Source: an uncultured Lachnospiraceae bacterium
Lineage (GTDB): Bacteria > Bacillota > Clostridia > Lachnospirales > Lachnospiraceae
Direction: 5' to 3'
DNA length: 39,754 bases
Assembly (NCBI GenBank): GCA_905236705.1
Contig: CAJOOZ010000081.1
Location: forward strand, 1-39,754
A model generated the notes under the pieces. That model did no database searches and had not been told where the DNA came from. It saw only the letters and a list, made by a program, of their open reading frames with translations. This document shows, piece by piece, positions 27,184-35,238 of this stretch; positions within the stretch are counted from its first letter, which is position 1, and each line of letters starts with the position of its first letter. Position numbers and translations under genes: made by a program.

Positions 27184-27184
27184 C

Positions 27185-27213
27185 TTGCTGCCTTTCAGGT
27201 TGTATGTTATAGT
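27185..27213 (+). promoter_or_regulatory. Promoter of the HAD phosphatase gene
   Basis: TTGCTG (27185-27190), 17 bp, TATAGT (27208-27213) with a TGT extension. The -35 overlaps the ribosome binding site of the divergent ABC gene, so expression of the two could interfere. Confidence 0.6.
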
Positions 27214-27241
27214 AAGCAACGGACAGATCAAAGGAGAAAAC

Positions 27242-28072
27242 ATGCGCACAGATCAAAAACTGTTATTTACGGACATAGACGGGACTCTTCTCAAAAGCGA
27301 CCAGACCATTTCCCATGAGACCGCAGAACTTCTATCTCTGCTGGCCCGTGACGGACACGGACTCATCCTGTCCTCAGGCCGCCCCTTCGGAAGCATCCTG
27401 CAGGTGATGGAATACCTGCACACCCGTATCAGCGCGCCTTTTTCGCGGGAATATATCATCGCGAACAACGGCGCCCAGGTCTATGACTGCATTGCCAAGG
27501 AAACCATTCTGGAAAAACGTCTCTCCTATGATCTGGTAGATCCTCTGCAGGCTCTGGCCGAGGAATACAACGTGCACATCCAGACCTACACGGATACCAA
27601 TATCATCTGCACCTGCGACGACGCAGAGACCCGTTCCTATCAGAAAAGAATCATCCTGCCGGTGCTCATCTCCCCCCGTCTGTCCGATGCCCTGCAGGGA
27701 AAAGCACCCTACAAAATGCTGGCTCTCTCCCTGAAAGGCAGCGACTATCTGATGCCCTTCAAAAACAGACTCCTTGCGCAGTATCAGAACCGTCTTGCCT
27801 GCATTTTTTCGGGCAACGGATATCTGGAAATCATCGACAAAAGCGCTGATAAAGGAAATGCCCTGCGTTTTCTTACAGAGCATTTACAGATTCCTATTCA
27901 ATACACGTATGCTGCCGGCGACAGCGAAAACGATCTGGGTATGATCCGCGCCGCCGGATACGGTTATGCCATGGCCAACGCAACAGACTCAGTCAAAAGC
28001 GCGGCTCCTTTCGTAACCCTGTCCACCAATGAAGAAGGGGGCGTGGGCGAGATCATCAGAGCCATGCTTTAG
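27242..28072 (+). CDS. HAD-superfamily (Cof-type) phosphatase
   Basis: 276 residues. Motif I is FTDIDGTLL, with the nucleophile Asp and acid Asp. The cap is of the C2 type, and motif IV is GDSENDLGMIRAAGYG. Cof-type HADs dephosphorylate sugar phosphates, FMN or PLP; the substrate is not predictable from sequence. ATG 27242 has AAAGGAGA upstream. The stop codon overlaps the stop of the convergent esterase gene (28069-28072), so the two messages share their 3' ends. Confidence 0.92.
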   Translation: MRTDQKLLFTDIDGTLLKSDQTISHETAELLSLLARDGHGLILSSGRPFGSILQVMEYLHTRISAPFSREYIIANNGAQVYDCIAKETILEKRLSYDLVDPLQALAEEYNVHIQTYTDTNIICTCDDAETRSYQKRIILPVLISPRLSDALQGKAPYKMLALSLKGSDYLMPFKNRLLAQYQNRLACIFSGNGYLEIIDKSADKGNALRFLTEHLQIPIQYTYAAGDSENDLGMIRAAGYGYAMANATDSVKSAAPFVTLSTNEEGGVGEIIRAML

Positions 28073-29196
28073 CTTTTTTTGGTGCTGTGTTTTTTCGCAT
28101 ATTTACCGACGGTCTTTCCTGCATCCTTGCCGATCTTGTTCAGACCCTTCTGATTGATATGCACCACATCCGAATACCATGTCCCGATATCCTTGTGCAG
28201 ACTTGCCGGTACTCTGGTAGCCATGATAAAATTCTTATCGTTCTTGCAGAGCTTTTCCTGCGCTCCCTGAATATAATCATTCTGCCCCATGACGTTGACC
28301 TGCTGTGCGATCTTGATGATGAACATCTTTTCCACGCCGTTCTTTTTGAACTTCTTAAAGATCTTTTTCATGTTCTTGATATTGGTCTCGGCCGAGATCT
28401 GATACTGGGCGTCGGACTCTCCCTGATACCACAGAACATAGATATGGCGCACCTTGATCTTTTTTTTCTTCAGAAATTTTTTGCAGCTTGTCAGGCGCTT
28501 GTTGGTGGTGGTCAGCATCCCATCCTTGAGCCAGTGTCTGGTAGTCGTTCCGCCCCAGGCCGCCGGCACACCCACAAGAGGGATTCCTGTCTGTTTGTAA
28601 TATGCATTGGCAAAAGAAGCGCAAAGCGTTCCGTTACCGCTTGTAAACTTGCCGTTTACAATATTAGCTTTGTTCGTGCCGTCACCAAAGGGTTCCTGCA
28701 GGGGAAGGAGCTTGCGATCATCCTCATTGACCAGATTGTATTCATATGCAATTCCCTTTTTGGGAACCGGTGCAACCTTGCTGTCGCCGCCCGCTCCGGC
28801 CATATTACTCTGTCCGGCAAATACAATGATGTCCACCGTATCACGAACCACCACGGTATACACGCTCCTGACATTTCCCTCGATCATGCTCACTCTGGTC
28901 GTTCCTGCCTTGACCGCCCTCATCTGTCCATAGCCGTTAATACCGACAATGGACGGATCCTCGGTATCAAACTGTATCATGTTTCCGTTTCGCAGGGTCA
29001 GAAGCCGCACCTCGCTGGGAATCATATAGATCTTTTCCTTGACCTTGACAGTCTTATAGTTTACGGTTGATGTCTCTGCCGTGTTATTCACCGTATCATC
29101 AGCTCTCGCCGGCAGCGGCAGGAGCAGGAGCGCTGCCATCCATGCCAGCGCCAGCGCGATCGAAAAACGGACACCGGACCTGTTCTTCCTTTTCAT
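28069..29196 (-). CDS. Secreted SASA/SGNH-type carbohydrate esterase with Big2-like N-terminal domain
   Basis: 375 residues. A signal peptide is visible (basic residues 1-10, hydrophobic 11-28, ARADD cleavage region). Residues about 47-117 resemble a bacterial Ig-like (Big2) domain: IQFDTEDPSIVGINGYGQMRAVKAGTTRVSM. The esterase domain begins at VDIIVFAGQSNMAG, where Ser130 is the likely nucleophile. It continues with VLWYQGESDAQ and ends with DVVHINQKG, holding the catalytic His. The family deacetylates sialic acids or plant polysaccharides (acetylxylan); which one is unknown. The C-terminus is very Lys-rich, possibly for wall or polymer binding. The start is ATG 29196, preceded by AAAGGAG. 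It sits downstream of rplT, but a hairpin separates them. Confidence 0.85.
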   Translation of the reverse strand: MKRKNRSGVRFSIALALAWMAALLLLPLPARADDTVNNTAETSTVNYKTVKVKEKIYMIPSEVRLLTLRNGNMIQFDTEDPSIVGINGYGQMRAVKAGTTRVSMIEGNVRSVYTVVVRDTVDIIVFAGQSNMAGAGGDSKVAPVPKKGIAYEYNLVNEDDRKLLPLQEPFGDGTNKANIVNGKFTSGNGTLCASFANAYYKQTGIPLVGVPAAWGGTTTRHWLKDGMLTTTNKRLTSCKKFLKKKKIKVRHIYVLWYQGESDAQYQISAETNIKNMKKIFKKFKKNGVEKMFIIKIAQQVNVMGQNDYIQGAQEKLCKNDKNFIMATRVPASLHKDIGTWYSDVVHINQKGLNKIGKDAGKTVGKYAKKHSTKKS

Positions 29197-29221
29197 CTTT
29201 TTCTCCTTTATTAAGAACAAG

Positions 29222-29260
29222 CCCCCCAGCAGATACACCTTGCGTGTATTTGACGGGGGG
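29222..29260 (-). terminator. Hairpin after rplT, probable terminator of infC-rpmI-rplT
   Basis: An outer CCCCCC/GGGGGG pair (29222-29227 with 29255-29260) and an inner ATACAC/GTGTAT pair (29233-29238 with 29244-29249) around a symmetric internal loop. A weak T-rich stretch follows on the minus strand. Strong stem, poor T-run. Confidence 0.6.
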
Positions 29261-29280
29261 AATCATTGTTTCGATGATAT

Positions 29281-29637
29281 TTATGCGATCTTGGATTTGG
29301 CGATCTTGGCCAGCTGTGCAAAACCTTCTGCATCATTGACTGCCATTTCCGCAAGCATTTTACGGTTGATATCGATCTCGGCCAGTTTCAGACCATACAT
29401 AAACCTGCTGTAGCTCAGACCGTTCAGTCTGGCTGCTGCATTGATCCTTGCGATCCAAAGCTGTCTCATCTGACGCTTTCTCTCTTTACGGCCTGCATAT
29501 GATGAAGCCAGCGCTCTCATGACAGACTGCTTTGCGACCCTGTACTGATTGGAACGTGCGCCTCTGTAGCCCTTGGCCAGCTTTAATACTCTGTTATGTT
29601 TCTTTTTTGCGTTTAATCCGCCTTTAATTCGTGCCAT
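29281..29637 (-). CDS. rplT: Ribosomal protein L20
   Basis: 118 residues; binds 23S rRNA early in 50S assembly. The chain is typical: ARIKGGLNAKKKHNRVLKLAKGY, the basic N-terminal helix, and MYGLKLAEIDINRKMLAEMA in the globular C-terminal part. In Firmicutes L20 represses its own operon by binding the infC leader; such a leader is present upstream here. ATG 29637 has AGGAGGAA. It is the last gene of infC-rpmI-rplT. Confidence 0.98.
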   Translation of the reverse strand: MARIKGGLNAKKKHNRVLKLAKGYRGARSNQYRVAKQSVMRALASSYAGRKERKRQMRQLWIARINAAARLNGLSYSRFMYGLKLAEIDINRKMLAEMAVNDAEGFAQLAKIAKSKIA

Positions 29638-29659
29638 TTTATTGATTCCTCCTACTTAC

Positions 29660-29857
29660 TTACAGATATGGTGTCAATTTCTTCATTACCTTTGCATTCG
29701 TTGCATCCGTTATAGCGGGTTTACGCAGATTTCTCTTGGTCTTGGCTGACTTCTTGGTCAGAATATGACGTTTGTAAGCTTTGTTTCTCTTCAGCTTTCC
29801 AGTCCCCGTCACTTTAAAGCGCTTTGCTGCTGCTCTTTTTGTTTTTACCTTTGGCAT
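29660..29857 (-). CDS. rpmI: Ribosomal protein L35
   Basis: 65 residues, strongly basic ([35 protein letters not shown]), with normal family length. ATG 29857 has TAGGAGGAAG upstream. It lies between infC and rplT in the canonical order. Confidence 0.98.
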   Translation of the reverse strand: MPKVKTKRAAAKRFKVTGTGKLKRNKAYKRHILTKKSAKTKRNLRKPAITDATNAKVMKKLTPYL

Positions 29858-29874
29858 TATTTCTTCCTCCTAGT

Positions 29875-30381
29875 CTATTTTTTTTCTGTAAGCACGATAT
29901 GCATCGTCCTGCCTTCTACCTTGGCAGGCTTCTCTACGACTGCCTCTTCGGCCAATGCCTCGGCGAAATCGTCCAATATATGCTTACTGGTATTCATGTG
30001 TGCCATCTCACGTCCGCGGAACCGCAAAGTGACCTTTACCCGATCACCCTTTGCCAGAAATTTTCTGGCAGCATTAACCTTGGTGTTGAGATCGTTCTTG
30101 TCAATATTCGGTGACAGACGTATCTCTTTCAATTCCACGATCTTCTGCTTTTTCCTGGCTTCTTTTTCCTTCCGGCTCTGCTCATAACGGAATTTTCCGT
30201 AATCTACGATCTTGCATACGGGCGGTTTTGCCGTTGGCGCTATCTTGACCAGATCCAGTCCTGCATCATCCGCCAGCTTCTGTGCTTCTCTGGCAGACAT
30301 GATACCAAGCTGCTGTCCGTCCTCCCCGATGACTCTGACCTCCCTGTCACGGATCTGTCCGTTGATACTTAATTCGCTAAT
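29875..30381 (-). CDS. infC: Translation initiation factor IF-3, apparent ATT start
   Basis: 168 residues. IF-3 binds the 30S subunit and proofreads start codons. The first residues are SELSINGQIRDREVRV, followed by the two-domain IF-3 fold with the conserved KIAPTAKPPVCKIVDYGKFRYE linker region and a C-terminal domain with LRFRGREMAHMNTSKH. No ATG exists near the true N-terminus. An in-frame ATT at 30381 lies exactly eight bases after GGAGG (30390-30394), and the resulting N-terminus matches the family. The only alternative is a GTG at 30417 inside the attenuator. An AUU start would allow IF-3 to limit its own synthesis, as in E. coli. Confidence 0.9.
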   Translation of the reverse strand: MSELSINGQIRDREVRVIGEDGQQLGIMSAREAQKLADDAGLDLVKIAPTAKPPVCKIVDYGKFRYEQSRKEKEARKKQKIVELKEIRLSPNIDKNDLNTKVNAARKFLAKGDRVKVTLRFRGREMAHMNTSKHILDDFAEALAEEAVVEKPAKVEGRTMHIVLTEKK

Positions 30382-30567
30382 TGAAAACACCTCCGATTCG
30401 ATTAAAAAAGTGGACACGCAAGGTATCCACTTTTACTCATATCCATTCGAAACGATCTGTATGACCGTCTGTCATCGTCTGTATGGGTAACACCTGAAGC
30501 AGCCAAGGCGCCGCAGGGTGAGAGCGGATACTCTGCTTGATTATTAGCACACATGTATTTCACACGC
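30382..30567 (-). promoter_or_regulatory. infC-rpmI-rplT leader (L20-leader type attenuator region)
   Basis: A 5' untranslated region of about 185 nt between the promoter and the infC ATT, holding an early structured domain (AAGCAG/CTGCTT outer stem) and a terminator. The segment GTATCCGCT (30531 back to 30523) is complementary to AGTGGATAC (30431 back to 30423) in the left arm of the terminator, with nine pairs including one G-U. The two structures exclude one another. L20-controlled attenuation is known for the infC operon of B. subtilis; that L20 acts here is an inference. Confidence 0.75.
30404..30434 (-). terminator. Attenuator terminator in the infC leader
   Basis: A 12-bp stem (30406-30417 with 30423-30434, one G-U), a 5-base loop, and a run of T on the minus strand at 30404-30409. 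It ends ten bases before the infC ribosome binding site, so it decides whether the operon is read. Confidence 0.85.
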
Positions 30568-30573
30568 CCGTTA

Positions 30574-30602
30574 AGAATATCATATTCCGCCCATCCCGTC
30601 AA
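30574..30602 (-). promoter_or_regulatory. Promoter of infC-rpmI-rplT
   Basis: On the minus strand: TTGACG (30597-30602), 17 bp, TATTCT (30574-30579) with a TGA extension. The -35 starts five bases after the thrS stop and no terminator lies between, so thrS transcripts can also enter the leader. Confidence 0.8.
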
Positions 30603-30606
30603 GCCT

Positions 30607-32664
30607 TTATTTTTTCTCCTCCTCGGGAAGCTCCTTGCGAATGGCTTTGGTGCGTATCTCCTCCAGGAGCTGTGACTGAAACTCCGCCAGGGGCTTTTGC
30701 CCTTCATCACCGGCATAGCGGCTGCGTACCGATACAAGACACTGCTCCTGCTCCTGCTGACCCACAACGAGCATATAAGGTACTTTTTCGAGCCTTGCCT
30801 CACGGATCTTAAAGCCGATCTTTTCGGAACGGTTATCCACCGTTACATCCACATCCTCTGCTGCCAGACTTTTTCTCACACTCTCGGCATAATCCGCGAA
30901 TTTCTCGGAGATAGGCAGGATCCTTACCTGCTCGGGGCACAGCCATGTGGGGAATTTGCCCGCATAATGTTCTATCAGCCAGGCCAGCGTTCTTTCATAG
31001 CAGCCCATAGATGTTCTGTGTATGATGTAAGGACGTTTCTTCTCACCATTTGCATCGATATAATACATATCATATCTTTCCGCAAGGAACATATCCAGCT
31101 GAATGGTGATCATGGTATCCTCTTTGCCATATACGTTCTTTGCCTGGATATCCAGCTTGGGACCGTAAAATGCAGCCTCACCGTCAGCTTCGGTATAGTC
31201 CAGTCCTATGTCATCCAGGATCCGTCTCATGGCATCCTGAACCCTGTCCCAATCCTCGGCAGTTCCCATATATTTAGCCGGATTGGCGGGATCCCACTTG
31301 CTCATCCTGTATGTTACATCACCCTCGAGTCCCAGCGTGGTCAGGCAATATTTGGCCAGATCAACGCACCCCTTGAACTCATCGGCGATCTGTTCAGGTG
31401 TGCAGACCAGATGCCCCTCGGAGATCGTAAACTGTCTGACCCTGGTAAGTCCGTGCATCTCTCCGGAATCTTCATTTCTGAAAAGCGTCGATGTTTCACC
31501 CATGCGGTAAGGGAGGTCTCTGTAACTGCGCTGCTTGGTCTTATAAACAAAATACTGGAACGGGCAGGTCATGGGGCGAAGAGCCATTACTTCTTTGCCC
31601 CCTTCATCCGAATACACCTTATCCTGTGCATTTTTCATCGCCTGCGCAGGATCCTGATAAAGTTTCTGATCCTCCAGTGCATCCTCGGGTGTCATCAGGT
31701 CATCATTCAGGACGAACATTCCATCCTTATAATGGAACCAGTGGTCGGAAAGCTTATACAGATTGGATTTGGCCATCAACGGAGTTTTGGTCCTGACATA
31801 TCCCCACTCCTTATCCTCCAGATCCTCAATCCAGCGCTGCATCTTCTGTATGATCTTAACGCCCTTGGGCAACATCAGCGGCAGTCCCTGTCCTATCACA
31901 TCCACCGTGGTAAACAGTTCCATTTCCCTGCCCAGTCTGTTATGATCTCTTAACTTGATATCCTCCAGATGCGCCAGATATGCTTCGAGCTCATCCTTTT
32001 TGGCAAAAGCGGTGCCATAGATACGCTGAAGTCTGGACTTGTTCGAATCTCCTCTCCAATATGCCATGGATGAGGAGATCAGCTTAAATGCCTTGATCCC
32101 TTTGGTACTCATCATGTGCGGACCTGCGCACAGATCCACAAAGCCTTTCTGATCATAGAAAGAAATCTGCGCATCCTCCGGCAGGTCGCGGATCAGCTCC
32201 ACTTTGTACGGCTCGCCCTTTTCTTCCATCAGCTTGATGGCTTCCTCTCTGGGCAGCGTAAATCTGGTCAGCGCATTGCCTTCCTTGATGATCTTTTTCA
32301 TTTCGGCTTCCAGCCTGTCCAGATCCTCTCTGGAAAAAGGATCGGATTCAAAGTCATAATAAAACCCTTCATCGATCGCAGGTCCGATGGCACACTTTGC
32401 ATCCGGAAACAGGCGTTTTACCGCCTCCGCCAGCACATGGGACACTGTGTGCCGCAGCACTCTGAGCCCTTCGGGGTCATGTAATGTCAGGATCGAGAGC
32501 TCACAATCTCTGTCGATCTCGGTCCGAAGGTCACATACCTTTCCGTCAACCAGACCGGCGCAGGCTGCCCTGGCCAGACCTTCGCTGATGTCCCGGGCAA
32601 TGTCGATGATCGACATGCTGCCCTCGTATTCCCTGCTGCTTCCGTCTTTTAAAGTAATCTTCAT
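30607..32664 (-). CDS. thrS: Threonyl-tRNA synthetase
   Basis: 685 residues. Domains in order: TGS (1-60, LKDGSSREYEG), the second additional editing domain (LRHTVSHVLAEAVKRLFPDAKCAIGP), the class II catalytic core and an anticodon-binding domain (about 585-685). The zinc site is complete: Cys in RPMTCPF, His in SEGH, His in YIIHRTSMG. The protein is about 45 residues longer than usual, because a Gln/Asp-rich insertion (about TPEDALEDQKLYQDPAQAMK onward) precedes RPMTCP. ATG 32664 has AAAGGAGA upstream. It is controlled by a T-box leader. A longer frame runs through the leader and is rejected. Confidence 0.95.
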   Translation of the reverse strand: MKITLKDGSSREYEGSMSIIDIARDISEGLARAACAGLVDGKVCDLRTEIDRDCELSILTLHDPEGLRVLRHTVSHVLAEAVKRLFPDAKCAIGPAIDEGFYYDFESDPFSREDLDRLEAEMKKIIKEGNALTRFTLPREEAIKLMEEKGEPYKVELIRDLPEDAQISFYDQKGFVDLCAGPHMMSTKGIKAFKLISSSMAYWRGDSNKSRLQRIYGTAFAKKDELEAYLAHLEDIKLRDHNRLGREMELFTTVDVIGQGLPLMLPKGVKIIQKMQRWIEDLEDKEWGYVRTKTPLMAKSNLYKLSDHWFHYKDGMFVLNDDLMTPEDALEDQKLYQDPAQAMKNAQDKVYSDEGGKEVMALRPMTCPFQYFVYKTKQRSYRDLPYRMGETSTLFRNEDSGEMHGLTRVRQFTISEGHLVCTPEQIADEFKGCVDLAKYCLTTLGLEGDVTYRMSKWDPANPAKYMGTAEDWDRVQDAMRRILDDIGLDYTEADGEAAFYGPKLDIQAKNVYGKEDTMITIQLDMFLAERYDMYYIDANGEKKRPYIIHRTSMGCYERTLAWLIEHYAGKFPTWLCPEQVRILPISEKFADYAESVRKSLAAEDVDVTVDNRSEKIGFKIREARLEKVPYMLVVGQQEQEQCLVSVRSRYAGDEGQKPLAEFQSQLLEEIRTKAIRKELPEEEKK

Positions 32665-32667
32665 AGC

Positions 32668-32970
32668 CGTCTCCTTTCTTTGATAAAAAAATCCCTGACA
32701 AATGCCGCAACAGCATCTGTCAGGGACGTAAGGATCATGATAAGATATCCGTGATCTACGCGGTTCCACCCTGTTTCCTCCGGAGCCATCCTCCGAAAGC
32801 ACTCTCTTATGGATCCTGTGAAAATGTCACATATGATCATTTCGGACTCAGAGGCGGTCTTCGGAATCCGACCCGATAACCCTCTTCCAGCACCGCCAAA
32901 GCGGGAGGATCTCTCTGTAACAGGCCATTGGAAACTTACTCTTCTCATCAACGTCCGTTTTTATTATTTT
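32668..32970 (-). promoter_or_regulatory. T-box riboswitch of thrS, probable ACC (Thr) specifier
   Basis: Minus strand. The T-box sequence AGGGTGGAACCGCG is at 32758-32771. It is followed by a terminator with TCCCTGACA arms and a run of T (32685-32726). Stem I carries GAAGACCGC; the ACC at 32856-32858 is a plausible Thr specifier codon. Uncharged tRNA-Thr should stabilise the antiterminator and switch on thrS. The TGGA in the T-box fits a tRNA with a U discriminator. Confidence 0.92.
32685..32726 (-). terminator. Terminator of the thrS T-box
   Basis: A stem of about 14 bp (32692-32706 with 32713-32726) and a run of seven T on the minus strand. It lies 21 bp before the thrS start. Confidence 0.9.
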
Positions 32971-32972
32971 TC

Positions 32973-33001
32973 AGTTTATATCCACCTGTTTAAAATGTCA
33001 A
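32973..33001 (-). promoter_or_regulatory. Promoter of the thrS T-box leader
   Basis: A perfect TTGACA at 32996-33001, followed by TATAAACT. The -10 is either TAAACT at 17 bp or TATAAA at 15 bp. Confidence 0.7.
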
Positions 33002-33002
33002 C

Positions 33003-33031
33003 GAAAAATTTCTATGTGAAAAATTTCTATG
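33003..33031. repeat. Tandem duplication of a 15-bp block
   Basis: GAAAAATTTCTATG occurs at 33003-33016 and again at 33018-33031. The block includes the TAG stop of the SEC-C gene, so a second in-frame TAG follows. The duplicated core GAAAAATTTC is almost palindromic and lies just before the thrS -35. Confidence 0.75.
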
Positions 33032-33536
33032 AAGCATTTCTCCCGCAGCATTTCTTGTATTTTTTGCCGCTGCCGCAGGGACAGGGATCGTTGGGGTAAA
33101 CCCGTGCCTCTTTTACGATAGTCGTGGAACGCTTCTGCTCTTTATAGAGCTCTTTTCTCTTCTCTTCGTCAAAAATAGGTTCCCATTCCTCCAGCCCGTA
33201 AAGCCAGTCAGCCTCGGCCGCCACCATGTTCTTGTACAGAAGCTCCTTATCAAATTTCAGGGAAACCTCGGTATCCTCTTCCATCTCTTCAATGGGATTG
33301 GGCGTCACAAGGGAATCATTGATGCCGTCCAGGAAACCTGTCATGGTCATGATATCCAGATCATATTTCTCTGCCAGCTCCTTTACGGTTCCCTTTACTT
33401 CCGTGTCGGGATCAGCCAGAAGCTGTTTGTAAACTTCTTTTTCCTTCAGAAAATAATCCTGCCAGAGTTTTTTGAGTTTACCCTTGTCCGCCGTCTCGGA
33501 ATAAGCCATATCACGCCATTGTTTTAATAATGCCAT
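33027..33536 (-). CDS. SEC-C metal-binding-motif protein of unknown function
   Basis: 169 residues. Residues about 1-145 are helical and acidic with no domain I recognise ([37 protein letters not shown]). The C-terminus is a SEC-C zinc motif, [17 protein letters not shown], found at the end of SecA and in many uncharacterised proteins. ATG 33536 follows GGAG by nine bases and lies 16 bp after the upstream gene; a start at 33578 would overlap it. The neighbour is a membrane pseudokinase, so the two may act together, but no function is established. Confidence 0.8.
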   Translation of the reverse strand: MALLKQWRDMAYSETADKGKLKKLWQDYFLKEKEVYKQLLADPDTEVKGTVKELAEKYDLDIMTMTGFLDGINDSLVTPNPIEEMEEDTEVSLKFDKELLYKNMVAAEADWLYGLEEWEPIFDEEKRKELYKEQKRSTTIVKEARVYPNDPCPCGSGKKYKKCCGRNAS

Positions 33537-33552
33537 TTCATCTTTCTCCTTT

Positions 33553-35064
33553 TCACTCTTTTGCTTTTTTTGCTCCAACCTTCTCGGTTCTGCTCCTGGT
33601 TTTGCCTTCCTTGTCCGTTTCGGTGGTGCGCACCGTAAAACTGCCGTCTATGGCCGGTTTCAGCTCGATCTCCGTATGCTCGGTCTTTTCATCCGACTGA
33701 TAAGTGATCCACGCCTGATTCAGCACATAGTCGATCCGGATATATTCATATTTGCTCCGTTTCGTATTGACTGAACCGGCTTTCACGTAGTGACCCAGCT
33801 GAAAATCATATACCTTGGCCTCCATGATCTCGCTGCGATGCTCATCATCCAGCTCGTCCGGCAGAGACACATAATCATTGGCATAAACGCCTCTTTCCGA
33901 CGGCGTCAGTTCTGACAGCATGAGACATTTTTCATACTCGCCCGCTTCGTTAAATCGTTTGTAAAAGCGATTGACCTTTCCGTCCTTTCCCAGAGAAACA
34001 AGTCTGGGAACAAAGATCACCAAAAGAAGGATGGCTGCGGCAGATACCACCACAACATATCTTCTGTACTCATTTTGCTGCTTTTTGTACCAGAAAGGAA
34101 GCTTGGTAATATGTACCGCTTCCTCCTGCTGTGAATGAAGGCTCTCCAGATCTATATCATCCGGTGCCAGCCCCGCCAGCAGCTCCTGCAGAGAGCCAAA
34201 GCGGTCAAATTCATAAAGGGCTGTCGCTTTAACGATGGCATCACTCTGGGAATCCATGATGCGGGTCTTCATTATTTTGGGCTGCTCAGGCTCTTTCCTA
34301 TCGTTGATGCGTTCGTAATAAGGCAAAAGCGTCTCGCCCGTGGTATAGCGGTAAAATATGGCACCCATGGCAAAAATATCCGCCCGTGGCCCCCTGCCGG
34401 CCTCCTCCACAAAAAGCTCCACCGGCGCATAAGCCATATCTCTGATGGCTATGTTGCCAAGAGTCTCTGCCGCAATGTCTTCCGCCGGATCGGTCAGATG
34501 TGTCAAAAGAGGCTGTCTGCCCTCGGTGATCAGAATATTCTCCGGCGTGATGGTGCCATGCCAGATTCCCTTTTCATGCAGTTTTTCCAAAAGGGTAAAA
34601 ACAGGACCCAGGATCTTCAGCAGATCCTCCACCGTGAATTTGGCGCTGTGGCGTTTCTGCAGATATTGAGACAGGGTGACTGTCTCGCCGCTTCTCTCCT
34701 CGACCACATAAACCGTTCCGTTCTCTTCAAAGAAAGCCAGGATATTACCTGCATTCTCCAGCGGATAAAGACCGATCAGTTTTCTGGCTCTGGAGATCAT
34801 ATGCCTTCTCATATTACGAAACAGAGCCTCATTGGACATAAGCTTTAGGCTGATCCTCTGATCTTCACCGGCACCGCGCTCCGCGATGGTCTTCGGAAAC
34901 AACTCATACAAGGTAACCCGTTTATTGCGGAAGGTGTCATATCCCCCGTAAGTGGTAACGATATCATTGTCACCCAGAAATTCATCTATTCTGTATCGTC
35001 CCTCACCCAGCATGGTTCCCCTGCGAAGATAAGGTTTTTCGATGTATTTTTCTCGTTTGTTCAT
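33553..35064 (-). CDS. Membrane-anchored Ser/Thr protein kinase-like protein, apparent pseudokinase
   Basis: 503 residues from ATG 35064. Residues about 12-305 align with Hanks-type bacterial kinases, but the key residues are lost. The Gly-rich loop reads [10 protein letters not shown], the beta-3 Lys is Tyr53 (VTLYELFP for VAIKEYFP), HRD is HGT (169-171) and DFG is HLT (189-191). Asn176 and the APE-like YAPVE remain. One membrane helix spans about 336-355, followed by an extracellular part of about 145 residues. It most likely binds a ligand or partner rather than phosphorylates. The start is uncertain: the promoter places transcription at or close to ATG 35064, and an internal ATG (35013) has AGGGG upstream. 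Confidence 0.85.
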   Translation of the reverse strand: MNKREKYIEKPYLRRGTMLGEGRYRIDEFLGDNDIVTTYGGYDTFRNKRVTLYELFPKTIAERGAGEDQRISLKLMSNEALFRNMRRHMISRARKLIGLYPLENAGNILAFFEENGTVYVVEERSGETVTLSQYLQKRHSAKFTVEDLLKILGPVFTLLEKLHEKGIWHGTITPENILITEGRQPLLTHLTDPAEDIAAETLGNIAIRDMAYAPVELFVEEAGRGPRADIFAMGAIFYRYTTGETLLPYYERINDRKEPEQPKIMKTRIMDSQSDAIVKATALYEFDRFGSLQELLAGLAPDDIDLESLHSQQEEAVHITKLPFWYKKQQNEYRRYVVVVSAAAILLLVIFVPRLVSLGKDGKVNRFYKRFNEAGEYEKCLMLSELTPSERGVYANDYVSLPDELDDEHRSEIMEAKVYDFQLGHYVKAGSVNTKRSKYEYIRIDYVLNQAWITYQSDEKTEHTEIELKPAIDGSFTVRTTETDKEGKTRSRTEKVGAKKAKE

Positions 35065-35071
35065 ACTCATC

Positions 35072-35099
35072 AGTATACCATCGCTTTTTGACTTGTCAA
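35072..35099 (-). promoter_or_regulatory. Strong promoter of the pseudokinase gene
   Basis: Minus strand: TTGACA (35094-35099), 16 bp, TATACT (35072-35077) with a TGG extension. The ATG at 35064 begins only eight bases downstream of the -10, so a leaderless mRNA is possible. Confidence 0.7.
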
Positions 35100-35178
35100 A
35101 CCGAATTGTGTTCTGCGGCAAGTAAAATGCTGTTATTCACAGACTCGTTGCCGGCACTATACAAAAACAGACCTGCTG

Positions 35179-35187
35179 TGATATGAT
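35179..35187 (+). promoter_or_regulatory. Extended -10 for the small membrane-protein gene
   Basis: TGATATGAT (35179-35187) with a -10 of TATGAT; no good -35 is visible. It lies about 52 bases before ATG 35239. Confidence 0.45.
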
Positions 35188-35238
35188 GATATTGCACTCC
35201 TGCAGGATTCCCCGAAAATACAGAAATGAGGACTGGTC

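Noticed and set aside
30382..30417. GTG start for infC at 30417
   Set aside because: It has no ribosome site, lies inside the attenuator stem, and would put GGAGG inside the coding region.
32665..32802. N-terminal extension of thrS
   Set aside because: It translates the T-box and its terminator.
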